From Flavobacteriales bacterium (GTDB lineage: Bacteria > Bacteroidota > Bacteroidia > Flavobacteriales_D > Parvicellaceae): DNA of 64,000 nt. This document shows positions 35,956 through 45,247 of the stretch, in pieces. The stretch lies in assembly GCA_020635565.1 (NCBI GenBank), contig JACJZN010000006.1, positions 1 to 64,000 of the forward strand. Reading direction: 5' to 3'. The position numbers and the translations under genes are program-made. The notes under the pieces are model-generated. The model was not told where the DNA came from. It was given only the letters and a program-made list of their open reading frames with translations, and ran no database searches. Each line of letters starts with the position of its first letter. Within the stretch, counting starts at the first letter, position 1.

Positions 35956-37299
35956 TTCAATAAACCAATCACAATTTGTCAATACAATAAACAAGGGGAA
36001 ATCGTTTGGTTATTGTTGCATTTAACACCTCTGTTCAGCGAAACCGATGAACTTGAAAAAATTATCACGGTAGTTACCGACATTACTGAAGAAAAGAAAA
36101 GAGATATTGAATTCCAGAAACTTTCTTTGATCGCGCAACATACTCAAAATCCAATTTTGATTACAGATGCAAATTATAAAATCAACTGGATCAATCAAAG
36201 TTTTAGCAATCAACTGAATTATTCTCTTGAAGAACTTGAAGGTAAAGAACCAGGGGATTTACTTTTCAGAGATAGTGTGTCATCTAAACACTATCCTGAA
36301 TTTGTGCAGCAGATCGAATCAGGAAAAATGGCCAAAGGAGATTTTATCGTATATACCAGGGAAGGTAATACCATTTGGATGAATGTGACCGTTGATCCAA
36401 TACCGAATAGTAAAGGAGAAATCACACAGTTTATATGTTTGATGCAGAACATTCAAGAGATTAAAGAAGCACAAGCGATAATCGAAACTAAAAATAAAGA
36501 CATTACTGATAGTATCTCTTATGCACAGCGTATTCAAGATGCACTGTTACCAAATCTAAGATTAGTCAAACAAAATTTACCCAAACATTTTGTGTTCTAC
36601 AGACCAAAAGACATCATTAGTGGCGATTTCTATTTCATTGAAATGTACCATCATAGAGTTTTTATTGGTATTGCTGACTGTACAGGGCATGGAGTGCCTG
36701 GTGCAATGATGACTTCCATAGGCGCAGCTGCATTAAACAATGCCATTCTTGATCGAAAACTAACAGATCCTGGTAAAATACTAACGCATGTGGATGGCTA
36801 TCTAAAAGCTTCACTATCTACTAGCAAAGAAAGTCTTAATGATGGTATGGACATCGGTCTGATCTCGCTCAATATTGCTACACAGGAAGTTGAATATTGT
36901 GGAGCGAAAAGACCTTTGATTATCGTTCGAAATGATAAGACTATTAAAGTCGTTCCTGGTATAAAAAGATCAATTGGTCAATTTATAATGGGTGAAGAGT
37001 TTAGATTCAAAACAGTGTCCATTCCATTAGAAGACACCATGAATATCTATTGTTTCTCTGATGGTTTACCTGATCAATTCGGTGGACCAAATACTAAGAA
37101 AATCTATCAAAAGAATTTGACTGATTTTTTAGCGTTAAACGCTGAGTTAAGTATGAAAGAGCAGAAGCAAAAACTTGAGAATTTTATTGACGAATGGAAA
37201 GGAAATCTGCAACAAACTGATGATATGGTACTGTTTGGTGCCAAACTAACCAAGAGTTATTTTGAAAAACTCAAAAGCGTTACGTCTGTAGAAGAATAA
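35956..37299 (+). pseudogene. PAS-SpoIIE phosphatase, 5' end lost at the IS element
   Basis: From the IS edge the frame reads the second half of a PAS domain (YNKQGEIVWLLLHLTPLF, then VVTDITEE), a complete second PAS (about 36140-36480) and a SpoIIE/PP2C domain. Catalytic acidic residues are intact: ADCTGHGVPGAMM, FSDGLPDQFGG and QQTDDMVLFGAKL. Only weak TTG starts (36013) exist, inside the first PAS, so the gene has lost its promoter, start and sensor part. The intact enzyme would dephosphorylate a serine, often in an anti-sigma or c-di-GMP-type switch. The remnant may still be expressed from an outside promoter. Confidence 0.75.
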
Positions 37300-37300
37300 A

Positions 37301-37861
37301 CTACTTCTTATTTATATCTGTAACCACTAAAGAATACTGAACATTTCCCTTTAGATCAGTCGATACGATCTTTAACGGAAACTTGCCTTTTTCCTGACTT
37401 GCCAATGCGAATGGGATATCTACCGCAAAAAATTTCTCCGCACCATGCCAATTCACAGAAATATTTCCAAGATCAGCTTCAATTTCTTTTTCGTCAGTAC
37501 GAATTAGGTAGGTTTCTGTGGAATATCCAATCAATTCTGGTCCTTCTTCTTTTTCTTCTTCTACTATGGTCACAATAGATGACAATTCAGAAGGAGTACA
37601 TGGTCTTGACTCTACTAATTTACCTTCTTCAAACATCTCAATTAATGCTGTGGTGTCCCCATCAAACGTTAAAACCACTTTATGCTCTTCATGTTCAAGG
37701 ATAAAATCTAATTCGTAATATGTAGTATCTTCTTCAAATCGCCAGGTGAATTGACTTTCAAAATCCAACTCATTCATTGTTCCTGATATTTCTCCAATAA
37801 AATACTGGCTATAAAATGAGGAACTGATCCCTATAAACAACGCTGCTATTCCAACTTTCAT
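37301..37861 (-). CDS. Secreted hypothetical protein
   Basis: This 186-residue protein has a signal peptide (MKVGIAALFIGISSSFYSQ) and a beta-rich mature part similar in size and style to its upstream neighbour of the DUF4412 group. Its coding region begins 11 bases after the neighbour's stop, so the two form an operon. It converges on the SpoIIE remnant with a 1-base gap. No firm family. Confidence 0.6.
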   Translation of the reverse strand: MKVGIAALFIGISSSFYSQYFIGEISGTMNELDFESQFTWRFEEDTTYYELDFILEHEEHKVVLTFDGDTTALIEMFEEGKLVESRPCTPSELSSIVTIVEEEKEEGPELIGYSTETYLIRTDEKEIEADLGNISVNWHGAEKFFAVDIPFALASQEKGKFPLKIVSTDLKGNVQYSLVVTDINKK

Positions 37862-37872
37862 TCTGTCAATTA

Positions 37873-38499
37873 TTAATCTTGTTTTGTACTCAATTTGATC
37901 TCATATTTCTCATACCCCTGAGGAATTTCAAATTTAGAAGATTCTACAGTCATACTCTCTTCTGTAAGTTCTACTGTATAAGATGTATCTTCTTTCTGAA
38001 CTGCAATTTTTCGTATCGATGATTTCACACCAAATGAATCGATCAATTCGTAAACTGGATCATCCATATATTTTGATATTCCAGTAAGATCTGCCTCCGA
38101 CTTCTCTGAGACATACATCACCACAGAACCTTGATCCGTCACCATTGAATACCCATTACATTTCTCACCTGCTATCTCCTTACTTTCAGTCAGTTCTAAC
38201 GATGAAATTATCTGGAATTTCTTCTCTCTTTTCAATTGTTCTGCTGTAAAATGATAGTATCCCTTATTTCCAAAAGCAGGATTATCAATACAAACAAAAA
38301 TCTCTTCATTGGTTCTATCTATGATCACTCTGTATTTCCCTTGTCCATCCTCTCCTTCTATTGCTATCAAGTTCCCTTTCATGTAGATATCAAAGGATTC
38401 CGAAACACCATTTGTGGTTTTAACTCCATGTATCACCCCTTCAAAAGCAAAAAGTGAAGAAACTAACGTAATAAATAGTATTGTCAATAAACTTTTCAT
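37873..38499 (-). CDS. DUF4412 secreted protein
   Basis: This 208-residue protein starts MKSLLTILFITLVSSLFAFE with a signal peptide. It contains the DUF4412 features of a periplasmic beta-sandwich: IYMKGNLIAIEGEDGQGKYR, then KEIAGEKCNGYSMV. The family is common in Bacteroidota and unassigned. It lies 12 bases downstream of the glycine-rich secreted protein gene, probably in the same operon. Confidence 0.72.
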   Translation of the reverse strand: MKSLLTILFITLVSSLFAFEGVIHGVKTTNGVSESFDIYMKGNLIAIEGEDGQGKYRVIIDRTNEEIFVCIDNPAFGNKGYYHFTAEQLKREKKFQIISSLELTESKEIAGEKCNGYSMVTDQGSVVMYVSEKSEADLTGISKYMDDPVYELIDSFGVKSSIRKIAVQKEDTSYTVELTEESMTVESSKFEIPQGYEKYEIKLSTKQD

Positions 38500-38511
38500 G
38501 TTCTTTCAATT

Positions 38512-39999
38512 TTAATTTCCAACCATACCTCTGATCCAGTAAGTCTGGTAATTGTCATCTGGAATATTCACAAGATTTCCATTGTGTCGAATTGCGTACC
38601 CTCCAACTCCAGTCAATGAAGTATTGAAGGACCCATTTATTGAATTTGCGATCGGATTCAACAGCGGACCAATAGGAATTGGGATGGTTACGTTTCCTAT
38701 AAATGGTATACTTATAGAAACACTTAATTGAGATCCTGTAAAATCAATAGGTTGAGAAGAGGTTGTTCCATCTTCTCCAAAATCACCACCGCCACCAGAA
38801 TTGGCAGTAACAACAATTGTACCTGAAACAATTGGCGTTGGAATATTAAATGCTTCTGTTCTACTCACAGCTGCACCTTCAAAATCATCATATTCAGGTC
38901 CAGCAGAATTACCCTGCTGCCAAAAACCAATTACGGTAGAACAGGAACCTCCAGAAGAAGATAATCCCCCCTGACCATCAGGCATACCTCCACCACCTCC
39001 GGCACCTATAGCCAGACAAATGGTTATCACTCCACCAATATCCAAACTCTCAAATGCTCCAACAGTTAATCCAGCTCCACCTCCACCATAGATCATCCCA
39101 TGATTTCTTATCTCCGTATTACACGTTAAGAAAATCGCATCTCCTCCATTATCCGCATCTTCTCCCATCAACAATGGAGCATCTCCCCCATCTCCATACA
39201 CATAGCCATAATTCAAAATACCAAGGTTAGTATTGGTAAGTGTACCTGTTGTAAAGGCTGGAATAGTATCTTCAATAGATCTTATCCCAACATTCTCTTC
39301 AATGATAACTACTACACAATTATTTCCTGATACAGCTGGGTCAGCTGATACATCAAAGTTCATCTGATCAGCGGAGATCAATACTTCATCACAGGCAGAA
39401 ACATCAATAACGATCGAATGAATCCCTACTGACGAACCGCAGCCTGAAAAGAAGGTTACGGTATGACTACCGGCATCTTCGAAAACAGAAGTTTGGATAT
39501 CTAAAGCAACATTACCTGTTGAATTCAATGAATCGAGATTCATTATAACTGAGGATTCTTCAGAAAAATCGTGCAATACAGACAATGTTAATCCAGATTG
39601 ATTACTGGAAGTGACGGCAAATGGAATATTAATTGATAATGCGTTGGCTCTATTAATCTGATAATTTGATTGTCCAAAACTATAATCTACAGAGCAGTCT
39701 GAACAATCCTTACTATAGGACGGAATCCAGCATACCCCGTTGTATTGTTCAATGATACTATCGGTAACGTTATAGATAACCAATCCTGTTGCTGGATTAA
39801 CAATGTTATTTCTTTCCGTTATTGAAAGTCTTGGAAGTAAGAACCCTTTATCACTGGATTCCAAATGCAATATCGCTGATGAATCTGGTGTATTGGTATT
39901 GATCCCAACGTTATTTTGAGCATAGAATGAAACACTCACCAGAAAACAACTTAAAAGTAATATTCTCTTCACCTTATCAGAGTTATAGTATTTAAACAA
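38512..39999 (-). CDS. Secreted glycine-rich protein with tail-fibre-like head
   Basis: This 495-residue exported protein has a signal ending VSFYAQNNVG. The segment NVGINTNTPDSSAILHLESS followed by KGFLLPRLS is the head motif seen in many Bacteroidota surface and tail-fibre-like proteins. Residues about 240-440 are rich in Gly-Gly turns (YGDGGDAPLLMGEDADNGG, GGGGAGLTVG), suggesting a beta-helix or collagen-like shaft. No T9SS sorting domain is visible at the end. Function unknown; adhesion or surface coating is a guess. Confidence 0.68.
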   Translation of the reverse strand: MFKYYNSDKVKRILLLSCFLVSVSFYAQNNVGINTNTPDSSAILHLESSDKGFLLPRLSITERNNIVNPATGLVIYNVTDSIIEQYNGVCWIPSYSKDCSDCSVDYSFGQSNYQINRANALSINIPFAVTSSNQSGLTLSVLHDFSEESSVIMNLDSLNSTGNVALDIQTSVFEDAGSHTVTFFSGCGSSVGIHSIVIDVSACDEVLISADQMNFDVSADPAVSGNNCVVVIIEENVGIRSIEDTIPAFTTGTLTNTNLGILNYGYVYGDGGDAPLLMGEDADNGGDAIFLTCNTEIRNHGMIYGGGGAGLTVGAFESLDIGGVITICLAIGAGGGGGMPDGQGGLSSSGGSCSTVIGFWQQGNSAGPEYDDFEGAAVSRTEAFNIPTPIVSGTIVVTANSGGGGDFGEDGTTSSQPIDFTGSQLSVSISIPFIGNVTIPIPIGPLLNPIANSINGSFNTSLTGVGGYAIRHNGNLVNIPDDNYQTYWIRGMVGN

Positions 40000-40020
40000 A
40001 TTTAATAAAAATAAATAAGT

Positions 40021-40593
40021 CTATAATATTAACTTTTCTGTCAGTTCAGCATCGATCAATATGTCAATATTTTCTTTAACTCTACCATAATGAAGAGGTC
40101 CTGCCAACTGTTTTAAAGCTCTCATTCCAAGCTTTCGATTCTTTGGAAAATATTCATCAAGCGTTGACGCTCGAACAAGGTAAAAGTTCCATTGATCTAA
40201 ATCGAGAACATTTACCTTTTTCACATCTTTCTCTGCCAGCACAGCGAAAACATAAAGTTCTGCCTCTCTGTTTCTGAATGTCATGGAGTCCTCCTTCTTC
40301 GCATCAATTCCTGTCTTAGGGGATATATCAAAAGAGATTCTTTTAGGACGCTTCTGTTTCCAACTTTGGATATATCCACTACTTCTTACCGCTACCTTCT
40401 TTCTACGATACCTTAAATCAACTTTACCCCAATCAATTCTAGGCATTTTCGTCAATTCTAATGCATTAGCTACCAGAAATAATCCAAAAGCATCTCTGTT
40501 CTGATTGATCAACATATCTGAATAGGTCCATTGCCAAAAATCTTTGATCTTGACTGCTTCTAATCCCTTTATACTTTCATGCCCCCAATACAT
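40021..40593 (-). CDS. PD-(D/E)XK-like protein with degenerate active site
   Basis: This 190-residue soluble protein from ATG 40593 (MYWGHESIKGLEAVKIKDFW) has an in-frame ATG at 40611, upstream of a promoter box. The stretch VDLRYRRKKVAVRSSGYIQS and the later DLDQWNFYLVRASTLDEYF resemble a widespread family of small restriction-endonuclease-fold proteins that usually read VDL...EVKSSAYIQSW. Here the E and K of the E-x-K half-motif are A and R. The fold call is an inference from pattern; catalysis looks lost. It is divergent from the DUF5777 gene. Confidence 0.5.
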   Translation of the reverse strand: MYWGHESIKGLEAVKIKDFWQWTYSDMLINQNRDAFGLFLVANALELTKMPRIDWGKVDLRYRRKKVAVRSSGYIQSWKQKRPKRISFDISPKTGIDAKKEDSMTFRNREAELYVFAVLAEKDVKKVNVLDLDQWNFYLVRASTLDEYFPKNRKLGMRALKQLAGPLHYGRVKENIDILIDAELTEKLIL

Positions 40594-40598
40594 AATTT

Positions 40599-40606
40599 CA
40601 AAGATA
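40599..40606 (-). promoter_or_regulatory. -7 box TATCTTTG for the gene ending at 40021
   Basis: A perfect TAnnTTTG lies on the minus strand, with a TTG about 21 bases upstream of it. It is so close to ATG 40593 that the message would be nearly leaderless. Confidence 0.45.
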
Positions 40607-40665
40607 AACAATTCACTTCCGATTCATCAAAATAATATATCTTTAGCTCATCTAAATATGATGTA

Positions 40666-41553
40666 ATGAAAAAAATAATCTTGTCTCTTTTTACAATCGC
40701 TGCACTTTCAGGTTTTGCTCAGGATGAGGATTGGGATTTTGATGGTGAAGGGGAAGATGCAAAATCAAGTGTTGGTCCTGCATTTTTTGATACTCGAGTA
40801 ATCAATAACCACAGTGTGGAAACACTTAAAAAGGGTAAATGGGATGTAAGAATCGCTCACCGATTTGGAGATATGGCCACTCCAAATAGCTACAAATCAT
40901 TCTTCGGTTTTGACAATTCTTCTGATATAAAAATAGGGGTTGATTACGCTATTACTGATGATCTTTTGGTTGGATTACATAGAAATAAAGGGGCCGGTCC
41001 TTACAGTCAACTAATGGAGGGATTTGCTAAATACAAGATCTTAGATCAAGTAGATGGTAAGCCGATAACGCTGACTGTGAGCTCAACCGCTTTTGCTACC
41101 ATTATGGATTCGTCTAGTGATACTACATCCATTACACACTTCGGAAAGACATCACATCGTTTCTCCTATTTTACACAATTAATTTTGGCAAGAAATTTGA
41201 ATGATAAAGGAAGTATTCAAATGAACGTAGGTTATTTACATAGAAATCTGGTTTACCAGGATGACAGCAATGCGGCTTTGTCTCTTGGCGCAGTGGCAAA
41301 AATAAAAGTCGCTAAGAAGATTAGTATTATTGGTGAATACAACCATTTATTCAGACCTACGAACCTAATTAACGGTGTTGAATACACAGATCCTATTGGT
41401 GTTGGTGTTGAATTTAAAACACATGCTCACGTTTTTCAGATCAACCTAACTAATAGTAGAGGAATGGGAGAAGTTCAATTTATACCTTACACCGCTTCCA
41501 AATGGACAGATGGAGAATTTAGAATGGGATTCACTATTTCAAGACATTTTTAA
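40666..41553 (+). CDS. DUF5777 beta-barrel outer-membrane protein
   Basis: This 295-residue protein has a signal peptide ending LSGFAQDED, then the family opening AFFDTRVINNHSVETLKKGK and RIAHRFGDMATP. Alternating strands end in an aromatic residue (TISRHF), as outer-membrane barrels do. DUF5777 genes usually sit beside YceI and cytochrome genes; here YceI follows after 23 bases. Function is unknown, possibly in respiration-linked transport. Confidence 0.85.
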   Translation: MKKIILSLFTIAALSGFAQDEDWDFDGEGEDAKSSVGPAFFDTRVINNHSVETLKKGKWDVRIAHRFGDMATPNSYKSFFGFDNSSDIKIGVDYAITDDLLVGLHRNKGAGPYSQLMEGFAKYKILDQVDGKPITLTVSSTAFATIMDSSSDTTSITHFGKTSHRFSYFTQLILARNLNDKGSIQMNVGYLHRNLVYQDDSNAALSLGAVAKIKVAKKISIIGEYNHLFRPTNLINGVEYTDPIGVGVEFKTHAHVFQINLTNSRGMGEVQFIPYTASKWTDGEFRMGFTISRHF

Positions 41554-41576
41554 CTAACAACTAAAAAAAATAGATC

Positions 41577-42092
41577 ATGAAAAAATCATTCATTACCCTT
41601 ACACTTGGACTACTTATTGGATTGAGTTCCTTTGCCCAGTCTATGAAGATAGATGCTGAAAACACAAAAGTTTCTTTCAAAGTTGTTAAAGATGATGTTT
41701 CCGGAACACTTACAGGAATGGAAGCTACAATCAACTTTGATGTAAACGACCTCTCAAAATCAAGTATTAAAGGTTCTGTTCCGGTAAGTACTATTTCAAC
41801 CGGAAACAAAACAAGAGACGGACACCTTCAGGCTGAAGATTACTTCAATGCATCAAAGTTTCCAAAAATGGAGTTTGAAAGTTCGAAAATCGAAAAAACA
41901 GAAAAAGGATTTGTGATGTCGGGTAAAATGACGATCAAAGGTGTTTCGAATGATATGAGAATCAATTTCACATTCGAGAATAACACTTTTGAAGGAAAAG
42001 GTATTATTTACACCAATGATTTTGATTTAGCAAGTACTAAAAACAAAGACGACAGTAAAGTTCTTGTTAAATTCACCGTACCTGTGAAATAA
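41577..42092 (+). CDS. YceI family periplasmic protein
   Basis: This 171-residue lipocalin-like protein has a signal peptide (ending SSFAQS). The YceI hallmarks are present: IDAENTKVSFKVVKDDVSGT, TGNKTRDGHLQAEDYFNASK and TIKGVSNDMRINF. YceI proteins bind polyisoprenoid or amphiphilic ligands in the periplasm. It is paired with the DUF5777 gene and closed by an intrinsic terminator. Confidence 0.92.
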   Translation: MKKSFITLTLGLLIGLSSFAQSMKIDAENTKVSFKVVKDDVSGTLTGMEATINFDVNDLSKSSIKGSVPVSTISTGNKTRDGHLQAEDYFNASKFPKMEFESSKIEKTEKGFVMSGKMTIKGVSNDMRINFTFENNTFEGKGIIYTNDFDLASTKNKDDSKVLVKFTVPVK

Positions 42093-42121
42093 GAACCTTC
42101 ACGTAAATATGTTCATAAATG

Positions 42122-42155
42122 AAACCCAGGCCTTTCCAAAGCATCTGGGTTTTTT
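42122..42155 (+). terminator. Intrinsic terminator after yceI-family gene
   Basis: Eight-base arms (AAACCCAG / CTGGGTTT) flank a 15-base loop and run into a T tract. It lies before the lipoprotein gene at 42169, which argues against the open-frame extension to 42109. Confidence 0.72.
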
Positions 42156-42168
42156 GTATTTTTATTTT

Positions 42169-43443
42169 ATGAGAATCACAATAGTACTGGCAATTGCCTT
42201 TTTGTTTTTTACTTCATGTCGAAACACGGACGAGGTTGCTCCTACGCTATCGGTGACTTCACCATACAACATGATGTCGGTTAATTATGGCGATATTATT
42301 ACTGTCTCTGGAAGCGCAACTGACGACCAGAACTTAAAATCTGTAAAGATCGAATTATTGTATGATAATCTAGCCGCGACTGATTTCTCTTATGAGTTAA
42401 CTACAAACAATAACACCTTTGAATTCAACAAGTCATTTGAATTGGACGACCGTCATATGGGGACAGCGACCTACTTGTTGAAAGTTTCAGCAATAGATAA
42501 AGCTGGTAACCGCAAGACTGAATTTATTGAATTGAATTATGGTGAACTTCCTAAAGAACTACAAGGCATTGCAATCGTGAATAAAGTCAGCGCCAGTATT
42601 TATGACCTCTATTACTATGACTTGAATAGTGTAAGTTTTATCAAATCGTTTGTGGGAGATTTCCAATCTTTACTTGCAGATGCATATCATTTATTGATTT
42701 GGATGTCAGGCGGTACCTCGGGGGATTTAGTTGCTTATGACCTTGAGAACGATGTTGTGTCTTGGAGTCAGTCTCCTCAACTCTCATTTTTTCCATTTTT
42801 CGGAGAATTGCATCAAATGAGTTCAGATTATAATGTTGCAATGGTCAAAGGTAACAGTACTGCTGTATCAATGGATAGTGATGGTATGGTGAATAGAACA
42901 TATACTTTAAATAACTCTGCTGAAGGAGGAGAGATATTTGAGATTAAAAATTATGTGATCATTGAGGAGATCTATAGTAATAACCACTACTTATCTGTAT
43001 TCAATAAAGGTACTGGAAATCGAGTTCATCAAACCCTAATGAGTGAAGATGTAATTGCAATTAAAAAAAGGAACAATGATGAAGTATTTGTGATCACTTC
43101 AACAAACAACAGTAGTCATTTGTATCAGTATGATTACAAAGGAAATAGTTTATATGAACCTCACAGTATAGATCCTGGTACTTTATATGACCTATGCGTA
43201 ATAGATCAGGACGAGATCATTCTAGCGCATTCAAACGGTTTAATGAGGTTTACTTTGGATAACAATTCCATGGTGACAGTAAATACAGATATTGCCTTAC
43301 AGCTAGAATACGATGACCTATCCGGAATCATCTATGCAAATGTTAACAATAGCTTAAAGATATTCGATCACCTTGGAAACAGTGGAGGAAGCATCACTTC
43401 TGGTGTCAATGTGAGTTCGTTCTCTTTGTATTACAATAAATGA
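42169..43443 (+). CDS. Lipoprotein with Ig-like domain and propeller-like body
   Basis: The start at ATG 42169 gives a 424-residue lipoprotein with lipobox FFTSC. Residues about 30-125 form an Ig-like beta sandwich (TVSGSATDDQNLKSVKIEL, LKVSAIDKAGNRKTEF). The remainder is a series of short repeats such as LYQYDYKGNSLYE that look like a WD/NHL-type propeller. It is likely surface or periplasmic. No enzyme motif is visible, and the family was not recognised. Confidence 0.65.
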   Translation: MRITIVLAIAFLFFTSCRNTDEVAPTLSVTSPYNMMSVNYGDIITVSGSATDDQNLKSVKIELLYDNLAATDFSYELTTNNNTFEFNKSFELDDRHMGTATYLLKVSAIDKAGNRKTEFIELNYGELPKELQGIAIVNKVSASIYDLYYYDLNSVSFIKSFVGDFQSLLADAYHLLIWMSGGTSGDLVAYDLENDVVSWSQSPQLSFFPFFGELHQMSSDYNVAMVKGNSTAVSMDSDGMVNRTYTLNNSAEGGEIFEIKNYVIIEEIYSNNHYLSVFNKGTGNRVHQTLMSEDVIAIKKRNNDEVFVITSTNNSSHLYQYDYKGNSLYEPHSIDPGTLYDLCVIDQDEIILAHSNGLMRFTLDNNSMVTVNTDIALQLEYDDLSGIIYANVNNSLKIFDHLGNSGGSITSGVNVSSFSLYYNK

Positions 43444-43474
43444 TTCGTTTATTTGTCCGGTAAAATAATTGAAC

Positions 43475-44026
43475 ATGAAATTTACTGGACTTCTATTTAT
43501 TATATCGGTGATGTCATTTCTTTCTTCATGCTCTGGAAAACCAACAGACGAAGAAAAGAAAATTGCAATTGAAACTATCCTTGAAGAGTACAACGAATGT
43601 GTAGCAGATGCTGAATCAAATCAGGATTGCAAGACTTTTACGGCAAGAGCAATTTGTGAATATAATGGTATAGACGATTTAAAGAAAGACGGTCAATATA
43701 TCATGTATAATGAGATATACGACTTCATAAAAGCCGGAGATTCGTGGAAGAGCTTAGGATTCGCTCCTGATCAGGAAGTAATGAAAGAAGCACAGGATTT
43801 AGCCAATCAGGGATATGCTGTTATAGCAATTAATACCGAAGACAAACATAAATTCGTTGTATTGATTGTTAAAGGAGAATTAAGTAAATCTGGAAAGTGG
43901 GACGCTGAAGTACCTTCCTGTGCAGCATTCTTTCCTGCAAGCAGTAGTTTAGAAGCCTTTATTAATAAAACCATCAATTACGCATGGAGTAAACCTGAAG
44001 GGGTTGAATTCTTTGTGAAGAGATAA
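43475..44026 (+). CDS. Lipoprotein with possible papain-fold amidase domain
   Basis: The protein starts MKFTGLLFIISVMSFLSSCS (lipobox at SSC); a TTG at 43469 adds two residues. The mature part has a Cys in NQDCKTFTARAICEYNGI, a helix ending DSWKSLG, then QGYAVIAIN and HKFVVLIVKG. The order Cys, hydrophobic strand, His-strand and a closing NYAWSKPEGVEFF resembles NlpC/P60- or T6SS-type peptidoglycan amidases. That reading is inference, and the catalytic residues are unproven. Confidence 0.5.
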   Translation: MKFTGLLFIISVMSFLSSCSGKPTDEEKKIAIETILEEYNECVADAESNQDCKTFTARAICEYNGIDDLKKDGQYIMYNEIYDFIKAGDSWKSLGFAPDQEVMKEAQDLANQGYAVIAINTEDKHKFVVLIVKGELSKSGKWDAEVPSCAAFFPASSSLEAFINKTINYAWSKPEGVEFFVKR

Positions 44027-44108
44027 TTTTGTGAAATCTTCAACCATTCTGTACCTTAGTGTATTACGAAAAAAGACTATATCAGTCTTGTCACTAACGC
44101 TAAGGAAT

Positions 44109-45224
44109 ATGCAAAGATGGTTCTTTTTAATCTGTTTTTTTTCAGGTCTCTATTCATTCGGTCAGATCAATGGAGAAAGTTGCCCTTCCTATATCGGATT
44201 TAGAGATCTAGGTCAGAATAAAGAATACAGTATTCCGTTAATCGATCTTTCTTACAGGATGTCTTTTTCTTCTGCTTTTGGAAACAATATTGAAGGAGTC
44301 GTTTATCCTATTTCCATATTTAGTGATCATCAAATGCCGTTTGATATTGGATTAGGAGGAGGAATCTCTCTAGCAGACCCTACTTCTTATGGTTATGGAA
44401 AACTTTACCTATCCAGAATAATTACTACTCGCTACATTTCAACTTATGCTTTTGGAATTGGCGGCTATAGTGACTTTTTCTTTGGTAATCATCACCAACG
44501 ATTCGGTTTTGATCTGATCAATCGATTCAAATTAACCAATCACATCAATGCAAAATTATTGGTTGGCGGGGTCTATGAAAATCTTTCTGAAAACTGGTAT
44601 TTGAATTTAGGCATATCACTTGGTATTGATAATTACATCAGACCCAGAATACTACATAGAAAACCAGTTGTCTACGTATACACTGAAGACACAACCGATG
44701 TAGAGATCAAACTAAACTATAATGGAGAATTAACTTTTGTTTACCCTGAGTTCATGGAACATTGGGATCTCACTGTCTATCCTGATGGAATGATCCAAGA
44801 CAATTCTACCAATCGAAAATATCCCTATCTTTTCTGGGAAGGGATATATTCTCCATCACAACTATCTGATTTGGATAGCGGATTTGTTGTTAAAAAAGAT
44901 TCGTTGGTAGCTTTCCTTGAAGAAAATCTGTTTACGATTGGTCTAAATGAACGTGAGATCACTGATTTCATTACCTACTGGTGTCCAATTTTAGAGGAAG
45001 AACAATACATCATCAAATTCTACCAACAAGACATGTGTAATTCTTTGGCTACCTATAACATTACTCCCAGTCCTCAAAGTTCAATTAGACTTTACGTAAC
45101 ATTTCAGCCTCTAAACGGATCTTCAAATATTCCCAAACCAAAACTGAATAGCATAACAAGGGAAGCTTTTACAATAGTTGAATGGGGAGGAATGATACTG
45201 CCTTCAAATTACGCAATTGATTAA
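44109..45224 (+). CDS. Exported protein with barrel-like head and KPVVYVY-type domain
   Basis: The start at ATG 44109 gives a 371-residue protein with signal peptide MQRWFFLICFFSGLYSFGQ. Residues 20-175 look like an outer-membrane or porin-type beta region (GLGGGISLADPTSYGYGKLY). From about 180 a second domain begins KPVVYVYTEDTTDVEIKLNY and continues YPEFMEHWDLTVYPDG with PYLFWEG. This matches a recurrent but unnamed bacterial domain of the form KPVIYLYPE...YLFWEG. Function unknown. It lies in a run of four exported-protein genes (42169-45781). Confidence 0.65.
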   Translation: MQRWFFLICFFSGLYSFGQINGESCPSYIGFRDLGQNKEYSIPLIDLSYRMSFSSAFGNNIEGVVYPISIFSDHQMPFDIGLGGGISLADPTSYGYGKLYLSRIITTRYISTYAFGIGGYSDFFFGNHHQRFGFDLINRFKLTNHINAKLLVGGVYENLSENWYLNLGISLGIDNYIRPRILHRKPVVYVYTEDTTDVEIKLNYNGELTFVYPEFMEHWDLTVYPDGMIQDNSTNRKYPYLFWEGIYSPSQLSDLDSGFVVKKDSLVAFLEENLFTIGLNEREITDFITYWCPILEEEQYIIKFYQQDMCNSLATYNITPSPQSSIRLYVTFQPLNGSSNIPKPKLNSITREAFTIVEWGGMILPSNYAID

Positions 45225-45247
45225 ACGATTTTTCGTAACTTGTGATT

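Noticed and set aside
34440..35990. Target-site duplication flanking the IS3 element
   Set aside because: Flanks at both possible pairs of ends were compared; no 3-5 base match was found.
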